Shown here piece by piece: positions 1-7,887 of a stretch of DNA of 64,000 bases. Position 1 is the first letter of the stretch. Each line of letters begins with the position of its first letter. A program made the position numbers and the translations under genes. A model generated the notes under the pieces. It was given only the letters and a program-made list of their open reading frames with translations, searched no databases and was not told the DNA's origin. This DNA comes from Tenuifilum thalassicum (GTDB lineage: Bacteria; Bacteroidota; Bacteroidia; Bacteroidales; Tenuifilaceae): positions 1,534,581 to 1,598,580 of the forward strand of contig NZ_CP041345.1 of the NCBI RefSeq assembly GCF_013265555.1. Direction: 5' to 3'.

Positions 1-84
1 AGCCCTGGCTATTGCACTTTTTGTTTTCCCGCAATCCAAATACGCTTTTAATGCGTATCTTTGCTCCAATGTCAAATGCTTCAT
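1..84 (-). CDS. IS30-family transposase, N-terminal 28 residues (partial)
   Basis: Reading leftward from the ATG at 82-84 gives the same N-terminal helix-turn-helix start (MKHLTLEQRYALK) as the complete transposase at 42064. The coding sequence runs off the window, so whether this copy is intact cannot be judged. An upstream in-frame ATG exists, but family members normally begin close to the HLTLEQRY motif, so the inner ATG was chosen. Confidence 0.8.
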   Translation of the reverse strand, partial: MKHLTLEQRYALKAYLDCGKTKSAIARA

Positions 85-305
85 CCGTATTTTTTTTTGG
101 CGAAAACAAAGGTCGAACATTTGCATTAAGAGAGAAAATACTTTTTAGTTTTTCTCTCTTTCTTTAATTTAAATTCTTTTCTTGTCGTTGCCTATTGATA
201 ATCAGAATAACTTTTTTAACGCTTTGCTAAAAGTTATTTCCGATTATCAACAGACCATCATCATCATCATTCAAGAATTTTTTCGCATTTACTAATTGAA
301 CTTTC
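1..305 (-). mobile_element. IS30-family element, terminal part, cut by window edge
   Basis: This segment is the reverse complement of 41843-42147, the left end of the complete IS30-family element further on. The two appear identical base for base as far as I can read. It carries the terminal inverted repeat ending at 305, the long untranslated leader and the first codons of the transposase. The rest lies outside the window. It is inverted relative to the 41.8-kb copy. Confidence 0.9.
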
Positions 306-354
306 ATACGGCAGGAGTTGGAAGTCTTTGTAATGCCAAGCTTGTCGAGGCATC

Positions 355-475
355 TCTACTTGAGGAATATGAGGAAGTTAGAGGAAGTTAGAAGAAGTTA
401 GAGGAATTTAAGAGAATGACACGGAATGATACGGAATGACACGGAAATATTCGGAATGTATCGGAAGATCATATG
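355..475. repeat. Degenerate short tandem repeats (GAAGTTAGAG and CGGAATG types)
   Basis: A run of GAAGTTAGAG-like units is followed by units resembling AATGACACGGA and ATTCGGAAT. The same two-part pattern recurs at 3058-3160, 3287-3322 and 11099-11181, upstream of the toxin-like cassettes. No convincing coding sequence is present; open frames across it read as low-complexity repeats. Confidence 0.75.
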
Positions 476-477
476 AC

Positions 478-690
478 AATTCTTGAATCCGTCTAAGCCG
501 GACACAGCCTTGAATCCATCTTCGCCGGAAAATTCTGAAATCCGTCAATGCCGGACAAGTCTTGAATCTGAAATCTGAAATCTTGAATCCGGCAAAGCCG
601 GACAAGCTCTTGAACCTTGAATCCGTCTTAGCCGGACAATTCTGAAATCCGTCAATGCCGGACAAGTCTTGAATCTTAAATCTTGAATTA
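478..690. repeat. CCGGAC-unit repeat field
   Basis: At least six units resemble TTGAATCCGTCTTAGCCGGA, separated by TCTGAAATC or TCTTGAATC spacers. Each unit contains a short TCCG...CGGA dyad that could form a small hairpin. A second field of the same unit lies at 11185-11335, so it is an interspersed, cassette-associated repeat rather than a gene. Confidence 0.75.
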
Positions 691-1129
691 ATGTCATGCT
701 GAACCTGCCAAAGCCACGTTTGTTTCCCCTTCTTTTGCCTTGATGCAAAAGAAGCAAAAGATCAAGGCTGAAAAGCCTGTCCCGATGGGTGCCCCGTGGG
801 CGTGCCGGCCACGCGGCGCAACTCACCATGCCTGCGGCATGCCTCAAACAGCGCCGCTTTCTTTGCCCAACGCAACGACACGCCAACGACCCATTTACGA
901 AACAGCCTTTTATGCCGGTTTTTTCCTGAGCGGCGGTGGTATACGCACGGATTACAACCGACCGAAGGAAGCTCACCGAAGGTAAATTCACGCTAGCGAA
1001 AGGAAAAGCGCACGCGTCCAAAAAAAATGCGCGCGAACAAGTGGAAGGTCAGGCGCAGTCCCGCTTTGCGGAATAAACTCTGCTGCTGATAGTCCGACGG
1101 CGGTGCAACCGCCACAGAACACGGTTCGT
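691..1129. other. GC-rich non-coding stretch, no gene recognised
   Basis: This stretch is clearly richer in G+C than its surroundings. It includes an imperfect palindrome, gccttgat at 737-744 against atcaaggc at 761-768, with GCAAAAGAAGCAAAAG between. Short open frames exist on both strands but overlap one another and resemble no protein I know. I read it as repeat-derived DNA, possibly the remnant of a longer toxin locus; that origin is inference. Confidence 0.5.
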
Positions 1130-1162
1130 TTATTGCTTTTTATAGCCTTGGCTAAACTGGGG
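1130..1162. repeat. Cassette 3'-end repeat (AGCCTTGGCT core), copy 1
   Basis: The sequence TTATTGCTTTTTATAGCC continues into TTGGCTAAACTGGGG. Related copies lie at 9273-9300 and 9390-9420. Copies 1 and 3 sit just downstream of the two immunity-like genes (minus-strand sense). The AGCC-TT-GGCT core is a small dyad. Confidence 0.65.
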
Positions 1163-1169
1163 GTAATGG

Positions 1170-1844
1170 TTACATTAGACTTTTATATATTGCAATGAGT
1201 TCCTGCATTTCCTTAATGTCGCAATCTTTCCATCTTTCTATGATGTATTTAGCTTTTCGCCTGTCTAATACATATTTCAAATATTTTTTTTCCTTATTCA
1301 ACTCAAAAAATTCTCCATATTTTATATCTTCAAGCATGTATCCCCATTGTTCTCCATCGCTAGCCATTTGTTTAATCTCCAATTCACCCATGAACATAAT
1401 TGAAAATTGAAAAAAAAAGAATCTATCATCAGGATATTCTCCAAATGGACAAGTTAGGCATGTTTCCCATATTCTAGACCAATCTATCTGTGGCTTAACA
1501 ATATTTCTATCATAATCTAACTCGCTAATAATTTTATCTATGATTTTTTTATTTTTATCGTTCCGTCTTTCAATTAATTTCTTATAAAAAAAATCAGCAC
1601 AAACATTGTAGCAATAAAGGTTATATTGTGTTCTATTAAACACCTCTCTATTAAAGATCCTTTTAACGATCAGGCTATCCTTTTTATAAATTTCAATAAG
1701 CTCATTTATCATAAATGGTGCTTCCAGAATTCCTACTTCATCACGAGAATAGTTATCAACTATTTTTTTATCATAGTCTGCCACTGCCTGACAAAATGAA
1801 AAATTGACGGCAAGTACGAATAAGATAAGTAGTTTGGTTTTCAT
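1170..1844 (-). CDS. Candidate immunity protein, exported (224 aa)
   Basis: I recognise no family. The N-terminus is a clear export signal (MKTKLLILFVLAVNFSFCQA), so the mature protein should be periplasmic or secreted. The remainder is rich in charged and aromatic residues, with scattered cysteines including a CLTC pair. The start lies 2 nt after the stop of the toxin-like gene upstream, exactly as in the second cassette at 9.4-11.0 kb. Position, spacing and export suggest it neutralises a cell-envelope toxin; that role is inferred from context alone. Confidence 0.6.
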   Translation of the reverse strand: MKTKLLILFVLAVNFSFCQAVADYDKKIVDNYSRDEVGILEAPFMINELIEIYKKDSLIVKRIFNREVFNRTQYNLYCYNVCADFFYKKLIERRNDKNKKIIDKIISELDYDRNIVKPQIDWSRIWETCLTCPFGEYPDDRFFFFQFSIMFMGELEIKQMASDGEQWGYMLEDIKYGEFFELNKEKKYLKYVLDRRKAKYIIERWKDCDIKEMQELIAIYKSLM

Positions 1845-1846
1845 AT

Positions 1847-2983
1847 TTAAATTGTTTTTGTTATTATAACTTGTTTAACAACCTTCTCAATACCTTTGTT
1901 CCTTTCCTTTATTTCTGCTTCACGCAGTCTTACCCAATCTAATATTTCTTTTGTAAAATCTAATGATTCCTCAATTGTATTGTTCCTTCCTAATTTAAAT
2001 CTATCTTCATAATTCAAATCCTTATTAGGTTCATTTGGCATAGGCAAAATACACCCCATTGACCATCCCTTTGCATCGTCACGTCCAGCATGTACCAGAA
2101 CCCCTGATCTGCCATCAGGTACTGCTGATGTTATTCGCAATGAATAGTTTTTAGGGCTATTTACTTTGTATACTTTTGTGTTTATTTCGAAATTATATAT
2201 TCCTTCAGCTATACAATAGCAATCGTAAGGTATTGTATTATCACCACAGGGCGTTTTACACTCGCTATCATTCCCCCTGGGTAATTCTACTGTGTAACCA
2301 CTTATTACTCCATCATCGGTTTTTAATGTGCCCACAGTTGAATTTATACCTGTACTTGTTCTTGTTATATAAATCCTAATAGTATCGCTTGCCTTTAAGT
2401 TATACAAATACTTTTCAAACTCCATTCGTTCATTTTTTTTCACAACAATTTCAATCCTCATGGTTCCTGTTGGCTCCTTTGTATCGGCGTAGGGTGGTGG
2501 ATTTTTCTTAGTCTGAAGTTCATGAAATTGATACTTAACATAGTTAACATTATTTTTTGTATATGTAGTTTTACTTGATTCAGAAGGATCAATGCTATAC
2601 CTTGGTCTTTCACCGGGTAGTGTTACATTACTACCTGTACTTGTAGTTAATGTAGCAGTTGACTCTTTATCCTGAAAAATATTAAAACCAGTTGTGCTCA
2701 CTTTTAAATAGCTGAACAGCTTTCCTCCTAGCTCTATATCTGTTGCTTCTGCTAGTCCAGTTGCTATTTTCATGGATATTTCTTTCAATTTATCTCCATT
2801 GCCTTTTCTTATCTGGTTAATATAGTCAATCATTATTGGAATAAATAGAGTCTCAAACATCGCCCCCTCCTCCATGCCGTCGAACAGCCCGGTGGTGGAC
2901 TGGGGGTTGTGTATTTGATCCCATTGGGGTTTGAGCAGGTGGGTGTACCTGTCGGCAAGCGCCGGGGAGGTTGGGTAGTCCAT
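1847..2983 (-). CDS. Toxin-like protein: shared N-terminal module plus L,D-transpeptidase/DUF5675-like C-terminus
   Basis: Residues 1-41 match the 10129-11028 protein at 38 positions and then diverge abruptly. Residues about 190-325 resemble the DUF5675 / YkuD-like fold: a GRSGVLVHAG stretch with H298, then GWSMGC with C311, comparable with the H...S-x-G-C centre of L,D-transpeptidases. That points to a peptidoglycan substrate, which suits the exported neighbour encoded 2 nt downstream. Codons up to residue 41 are GC-rich and the rest AT-rich, indicating a chimaeric gene. The frame stays open about 110 nt upstream of the ATG without another good start. Toxin function is inferred; a phage lysis-like enzyme is the alternative. 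Confidence 0.65.
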   Translation of the reverse strand: MDYPTSPALADRYTHLLKPQWDQIHNPQSTTGLFDGMEEGAMFETLFIPIMIDYINQIRKGNGDKLKEISMKIATGLAEATDIELGGKLFSYLKVSTTGFNIFQDKESTATLTTSTGSNVTLPGERPRYSIDPSESSKTTYTKNNVNYVKYQFHELQTKKNPPPYADTKEPTGTMRIEIVVKKNERMEFEKYLYNLKASDTIRIYITRTSTGINSTVGTLKTDDGVISGYTVELPRGNDSECKTPCGDNTIPYDCYCIAEGIYNFEINTKVYKVNSPKNYSLRITSAVPDGRSGVLVHAGRDDAKGWSMGCILPMPNEPNKDLNYEDRFKLGRNNTIEESLDFTKEILDWVRLREAEIKERNKGIEKVVKQVIITKTI

Positions 2984-3045
2984 AAGGTTACCGGTTGTTC
3001 CTTGGGGTAAAGTTACAAAATTTTTCTCACTGAAGGTGTGGCGGA
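2861..3045 (-). repeat. Shared 185-bp cassette module, copy 1
   Basis: This spans the first 41 codons of the toxin-like gene and about 62 bp upstream. The copy at 10906-11090 is the same length with only scattered substitutions. The identity starts at codon 41 and stops sharply at GCGGA (3041-3045). Upstream codons in the same frame are also conserved (SEKNFV, LPQGTTGN), with two amino-acid changes and one silent change. Confidence 0.85.
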
Positions 3046-3515
3046 TCTTGAAAAGGGATTTGAAGAAGTTAGAGGAAGTTAAATAATGAAGTTAGAGGAA
3101 GTTAAAAGAATGATTCGGAACGATTCGGAAATAATCGGAAGGATTCGGAAGATTTGAGACCGTGTTTAGTTTTTAGTTTTTGGAGTTTCGATTTTTTTTG
3201 ACCTCACCCCCTGCCCCTCTCCTGAAAAGGAGAGGGGAGTTAAGCCTCCCCTCTCAGGGATGGTTTGGAGGGGTCCTTGGAAGGAAGAATGATTCGGAAT
3301 GATTCGGAGATATTCGGAAGGAGTCGAAAGTTCACAACACAAGAGTAGCAAAACCACAAAAACATATACACATGTCGGCCAAAATAGTCTGAAAAAATTA
3401 AATTACCGTTTGATGATTCGTATTTTTCTCTTACATTTGATTTAAGAGATAAAATGCTAAACATTTCGAATATAAACTATTTATGGCAAACTAAAGGAGA
3501 ATAGAACATTACAAT
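3046..3515. other. Repeat-rich intergenic region, no gene
   Basis: It holds GAAGTTAGAGG and ATTCGGAA-type repeats (3058-3160 and 3287-3322) and a perfect palindrome, CCCCTCTCCT-GAA-AAGGAGAGGGG, near 3213-3237, followed by a partly repeated CCTCCCCTCTCAGGG segment. Short open frames are repeat translations. From about 3350 to 3515 the DNA becomes AT-rich and probably holds the promoter of the plus-strand gene at 3516, although no clear promoter match was seen. An AAAGGAGA at 3493-3500 may serve as its ribosome-binding site. Confidence 0.6.
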
Positions 3516-4561
3516 ATGAAACTATTTACGATAGATAAAGATGGAAAGTTTGTTCAATTCAAGGAGCAAGAATTTAAAGAGGAAAATAAAGAGGTTGATT
3601 TGGAAATGCTACTTGAAAACAACCCTGAGTATTTCTTTGATAATTCCAAAATTCTTATAATTGGCAGACAAGTTACAACAAATCTGAATACATTCATTGA
3701 TTTGCTTGGAGTTGACCAGTACGGAAATACCGTTGTGATTGAACTGAAAAGAGGTAAAACACCAAGGGAAACACTTGCACAATTGATTGAATACGCTTCA
3801 TTTATTGATAATCTTGATTATGACCAATTAAACGAAATATTTCAGGACTATTCTGGAGAAGATGCAAACTTAGAAGATTACCATCAAGAATATTACAAAT
3901 CGGTTTCAGCTGATAAGGTATCATGGAATAAAAACTCTAAATTAGTGATTGTTGCATCCAGCATATCACCTGAGATTAAACAGACAGCAATGTACTTGAG
4001 AAAAAAAGGACTTGATGTTTACTGTGTTGAATTTAAATATTTCGTCAATAACGCAGACGATAAAATGATTTCGAGCGATTTTATTGTTGGAGACGAAGAA
4101 TTTATAAGGACAAGAATTAGTTCATCTGCTCAACTTCCAAAAACCGATAAAGAGAAATTCTTAACATCATTGGATAAAAATGGAAAATTACTCTTTGACT
4201 CATTGTTCAAATTTGCAGAGCAAGAAAAGCTTATTTTTCATTGGGGGTCAAAAGGATTTTCACTAAATAAAACTTTTACAAACGGATTTGTTGGCTTATG
4301 TTTTGGCTATCCACCGAATTCGATTTATAAACAAAGTATCTATACTGGATTTGAAGAGATTAGTAAAAAGATAAACAATGCGGAAGCCGTGATTGATTTC
4401 TACAAATCGGAATTAAAAAATTTGGAAAGTTTGAACAAGCAAAAACAAATCTAAAATGGGTGATTAACAAAGAAATCAAGACTCCTGACATTGAAAAATA
4501 TTTAGGTATTTTAAAACGAGTGATTGAAAAAATAGAAACAGAAGGATTAAAAAGTGAATAA
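3516..4561 (+). CDS. DUF91/NucS-like nuclease-fold protein, frameshifted near 3' end
   Basis: The N-terminal half has the DUF91/NucS pattern of a PD-(D/E)xK nuclease fold: an LLENNPEYFF helix, then IDLLGVDQYG and VVIELKRGKTPRE (residues ~70-85), with D and ExK as the likely metal-binding set. Such proteins act on DNA or are restriction/repair accessories. The literal frame stops at 4454. One extra A in the A6 run at 4415-4420 continues it with a plausible helical tail (KFEQAKTNLKW onward) to TAA at 4561, so I give the longer extent. Either a real frameshift or a base-calling error explains this. It stands alone, with no partner methylase or helicase beside it. Confidence 0.7.
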
Positions 4562-4726
4562 AGCTCAGCCCATAACATGTGGAATTTTTATTTGCTGGTA
4601 TAGTGTGTATTTAATCGGCACCACTCGTTTCAAAAGCAGTTGTTAAATAATACAGAAATGCTTCAAAATCGGCAACTAACCATACAGCCAACAGATAGCA
4701 ACAAAGCAAAGACAAAACCTAAATCA

Positions 4727-5065
4727 ATGAATATTATTGAGATAAAAAATGAATTAGAAAGAATTGATAGATTAATAAGATTAAAAGCAACGGGCAGCCC
4801 TAAAGAATTGGCTGATAAACTGGGTGTTTCTGAAAGACATGTTTACAGAATTATTAATCAACTAAAAGAAATTGACTGTCCGATTTATTTTGATAAAGAC
4901 AGGTGTAGCTATTGTTATCGTGATGAAGGAAAATTAATTTTTAAATATTCGACTAATGAGTTGGATAACAGCATTAAGGACAAAACAAAAGGAGGCCAAA
5001 TGAAAAATAATTTCAATATAATATCCACTGACGGTATATGTCAGTGGGAGGGTATTTCTTTGTAG
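4727..5065 (+). CDS. Small HTH transcriptional regulator next to RiPP precursor
   Basis: The start is the ATG at 4727 (MNIIEIKNELERIDRL), because the reading frame upstream of it looks non-coding. A winged-helix HTH_11/DeoR-like domain fills residues ~5-60: SPKELADKLGVSERHVYRIINQL is the helix-turn-helix, followed by a Y-F-D-K-D wing. Proteins like this commonly sit beside GG-leader peptide genes in Bacteroidota and probably control them. The last 22 codons contain an AGGAGG 6 nt before an in-frame ATG (5000), and a hairpin (5025-5047), so the 3' end may overlap a regulatory element. The exact DNA target is unknown. Confidence 0.7.
   Translation: MNIIEIKNELERIDRLIRLKATGSPKELADKLGVSERHVYRIINQLKEIDCPIYFDKDRCSYCYRDEGKLIFKYSTNELDNSIKDKTKGGQMKNNFNIISTDGICQWEGISL
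5025..5047 (+). promoter_or_regulatory. Hairpin inside the 3' end of the HTH gene, 53 nt before the precursor
   Basis: CCACTGAC and GTCAGTGG form a perfect 8-bp stem around a 7-nt loop, followed by GAGGGTATTTCTTT. It could be a weak terminator or attenuator for read-through from the regulator into the precursor gene. Its position inside a reading frame makes this uncertain. Confidence 0.45.
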
Positions 5066-5099
5066 TGATAATTTTTTTAGTAATCAAAATTTATTTTCA

Positions 5100-5330
5100 A
5101 TGAAGAAATTAAAATTAAATGCTTTAGAAGCCAAGGAAATGGAAAGTGTAAAAGGAGGTTACATTTACATTGATTGTTTTCCACATATGAGTTGTGGTTG
5201 TGGTTGCTATTACGCTAATAATGGAGGCTCATCTACAGAAGCAAATGCAAGTGCAAATGCTAGCACTGGTTTACATTCTCCTCTAAGAGATGGAGATACT
5301 GTAGAAATACGCCCATGTCCTGAGAATTAA
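5100..5330 (+). CDS. GG-leader RiPP precursor peptide (GG-Bacteroidales type)
   Basis: This 76-residue peptide has a leader, MKKLKLNALEAKEMESVKGG, ending in a double glycine, the usual cleavage site for peptidase-containing ABC exporters. The core is rich in Cys, Gly, Asn and Ser (CGCGCYY, then GGSST, EANASANAS and GLHSP). Leader and core match the natural-product precursor family linked to radical SAM maturases in Bacteroidales (TIGR04149-like, from memory). A radical SAM gene of the expected kind lies at 7.25 kb but is broken, so the peptide may be orphaned here. No transporter gene is visible nearby. A strong terminator follows at 5347. Confidence 0.85.
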   Translation: MKKLKLNALEAKEMESVKGGYIYIDCFPHMSCGCGCYYANNGGSSTEANASANASTGLHSPLRDGDTVEIRPCPEN

Positions 5331-5346
5331 TTAAAGTGTGTATTAA

Positions 5347-5387
5347 AAGCTGATTGGATTCATAAATCCAATCAGCTTCTTACTTTA
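5347..5387 (+). terminator. Rho-independent terminator after RiPP precursor
   Basis: AAGCTGATTGGATT (5347-5360) pairs perfectly with AATCCAATCAGCTT (5365-5378) around CATA, followed by a T-rich CTTACTTT tail. The 14-bp stem directly downstream of the precursor stop suggests a short, abundant precursor transcript separate from the maturation genes. Confidence 0.85.
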
Positions 5388-5440
5388 AAATAAGAAATAA
5401 TTAAATGCCAAAATTTGTGAATTATAGACTATACAACACC

Positions 5441-7245
5441 ATGAAAAGTAAAAATATTAATATTTATTTATATTTATTTTATAACTATTAATCTTTATTC
5501 TTGCAAAACAAATACTGAAGTTAAGTTAATCAGGGAAAAAGTATTTCAATAATTATTAAAAATAACCACATCGAAGTATCACAAAAACATAAATACATAC
5601 AATGATACACTAATCTATTATTTCCCAGAAACTATTTCTGGTACATACCATGAAAACACAAACCTAATTATAGATTCTCTTTTTTGCATTTGATGCTAAT
5701 AATAATAAACTACCGGTAAAGAAAAATGGGAAGAATAAATTCATCATTTCAAATGCACGAAAACTAAAAAGGCTATACTACAAAATAAATAGGTCAGATT
5801 ATAATACATTTAATTTACTATCAAAAGGTCTTATTATATCTGATAATCTTTGGGTTTTGAATTGCAATGTACTAATAGGTAGTTTTTAGGGACGAGCACA
5901 ATAGTATTTCATTAGAAATTATTAAAAATAAAAAGTTTGATAACATTTCTAATAAGAATGTGATTTCTATTAATGATACTGTTGATATAATAGAATTTGA
6001 CAATTATAAAGATTTAATTAACTCCCCTGTTATTTATTCTTCAACATATAGTTTAGATACAATTAGTATTAGCAATTCAAAGTTCAATATTTATACACAT
6101 TCTAACCAAGGCAATACTTTTAAAATAAAAGAAATAGTTTCACCAGTAATTAAAACAGTTTTTAAAGAGCTCAACTTTCTTAACATTGAAGAATATACAT
6201 TTACTTTTATTTTTAACTCAGAGGTTAATCCTGATATTTTAGATTTTGCTGCATTAGAACATCCAAATTCATCAGTATATTTAATGTTCTCAACACCTGA
6301 TTTCTCTAACAAAGAGGATAGTGTGAATTTTTGTTTAGATATAAAACATATAGTTGCACATGAAATACTTCATTTATTTACTCCAATTACATTTAGCGAT
6401 AGCAAAGTTGCAAATCATACACTTTCAATGTCTGGACACTTATGGCTGTATGAAGGATTCGTAGAATATCAATCTTTAAAAATATTATTAAAGAATAAAA
6501 TAATTTCATTGGAAGAATTTTTAGATGTATTAGAACAAAAATTGAGAAATATAGAGGCTTGCAACATTCTGGCTATAAAGTTACTTGTCTGATGCTAGTA
6601 GAAATATCTTCAGAAAATCATATTTACCATTATTTTACAACCGTGCTGCAGTGTTGTGTTTTTACTTGACATAGAAATTACTCATTTATCAAAGGGAAAA
6701 CAAGATTTATTTTCAATGTTAAAAAATATATATTCTGTAGCTAGCCACTTTAATGAAGACTCCCTCTTTAATAAAATGAATCAAATTACTCCTGGTATTA
6801 TTAACTTTACAAATACGTATATCGTTGATGACATTTATCCAGATATAAGAACATTTTTATCAAAAGCAGGCTTTAATTATTCAAAAGTAATAAAAGAATA
6901 TGGTTATTATTTTCCTATAAAAATACTGGAAATTAAAGATAGTTCTGTAATTATTTCGTTTTATGAAACAGTAGTTCCTTTTAAAAGAATGAACAAGTTG
7001 AATTAGTTGAAATAAATAATCACCAGATATCCTCTTTATCCTTTTCGTTTTTGTACCATAAGTACTTAGAAACTCAAAAAGCATTTAACATCAAATATTT
7101 AAAAGATGGAGAACTGCTTTCAACAGTAGTAAAGCCCATTGCTGTAAGAGTTCCAAGTGTTCCCTACTATCCTAATATATCAGTTAATAAATTTATGACT
7201 TCCTCTCAGAAAGTAATATATAATAAACTTTTTGAACAAAAATAA
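5441..7245 (+). pseudogene. M61-like metallopeptidase lipoprotein, broken by many frameshifts
   Basis: Joined across frames, this reads as one gene: signal sequence with an LYSC lipobox (codons 5493-5504), an M61-type N-terminal domain (IYYFPETISGTY), a gluzincin centre VAHEILH with a downstream LWLYEGFVEY (HExxH plus Glu), and a YNRAAVLCFLLD segment typical of M61 C-terminal domains. Frame changes map near 5480, 5535, 5603, 5690 (T6), 5883-5887 (T5), 6580-6592, 6659-6663 (T5) and 6983-6986 (A4), mostly in homopolymers. In the literal reading only fragments are open (5960-6592, 6656-7006, 7051-7245). It lies between precursor and maturase, so a role in peptide processing or secretion is plausible. 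No clear nonsense substitution was seen, so sequencing error must be excluded. Confidence 0.75.
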
Positions 7246-7247
7246 TA

Positions 7248-7887
7248 ATGAAATCGACTTATTTATTTCGGACGAAATCAGGGAATTACTATCTTTTTGA
7301 TAAAAAGCAAAAAGTATATACAAGCATAACAAAAGATGCATATAAAGTTTATTCTAAAATTGAAAATAGAAATGATTTTCAGGGAAAAGAAATGGATATT
7401 GATGAATATAGTTTCTATAGAAATAAATATTATTGGTTAAAAAACAGGGTTACTTTAGTGATATTGATACTAAAACAAAGTTTTCGGGAAGAATAGATGA
7501 AGATTTTGTTAAATATCAACTTGCCAATCTAAAGCAATTAACCTTTGAGGTTACAGACAAATGCAACTTAAATTGCACCTATTGTGCATATGGTCATTTA
7601 TATGGAGATTATGACCAAAGAAAAAGTTCTTTTTTAAGTTTTTATGATGCTAAAAAAATAATCGATTTTTTAGTACCTTATTTTAATTCTGAATTAAATA
7701 AATCTTCTAGCAGTACATTCTATATCAGTTTTTATGGAGGTGAACCATTATTGGGGTTTAACTTCATAAAGCAAGTTGTAAGTTATGTTTCCAAACTTAG
7801 AATTAATAGAACAATTAAGTTCTCAATGACAACTAATGCTTTACTTCTTGAAAAATATATTGATTATTTGGTTGAGCAAGATTTTAA
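7248..7887 (+). pseudogene. Radical SAM peptide maturase, frameshifted and truncated by IS1380
   Basis: It starts at ATG 7248 (MKSTYLFRTKSGNYYLFD). The A6 run at 7439-7444 needs one more A to keep frame (YYWLKKQGYFSD). Then come the radical SAM cluster motif CNLNCTYC, the FYGGEPLL motif and MTTNALLL. The reading frame is cut at DYLVEQDFN by the IS1380 end at 7888. The rest of the SAM barrel and the expected C-terminal auxiliary (SPASM) cluster are absent and do not resume beyond the IS. It matches the maturase class expected for the precursor at 5100 and is almost certainly inactive as it stands. Confidence 0.85.

Noticed and set aside
740..996. Two plus-strand open frames in the GC-rich stretch
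   Set aside because: They overlap each other and lie in DNA that looks repeat-derived; composition and lack of similarity argue against coding.
408..1021. Minus-strand open frames of 85 and 158 codons across the repeat field
   Set aside because: They translate the short tandem repeats (SEYFRVIPYHS, PALTDFR) in overlapping frames, with no domain and no start context.
3166..3464. Minus-strand open frames near the palindrome
   Set aside because: They read through CCCCTCTCC palindromes and ATTCGGAA repeats and have no recognisable product.
5441..7887. Programmed frameshifting as explanation for the split M61 and radical SAM frames
   Set aside because: Too many breaks in different homopolymers and directions; decay or base-calling error is simpler.
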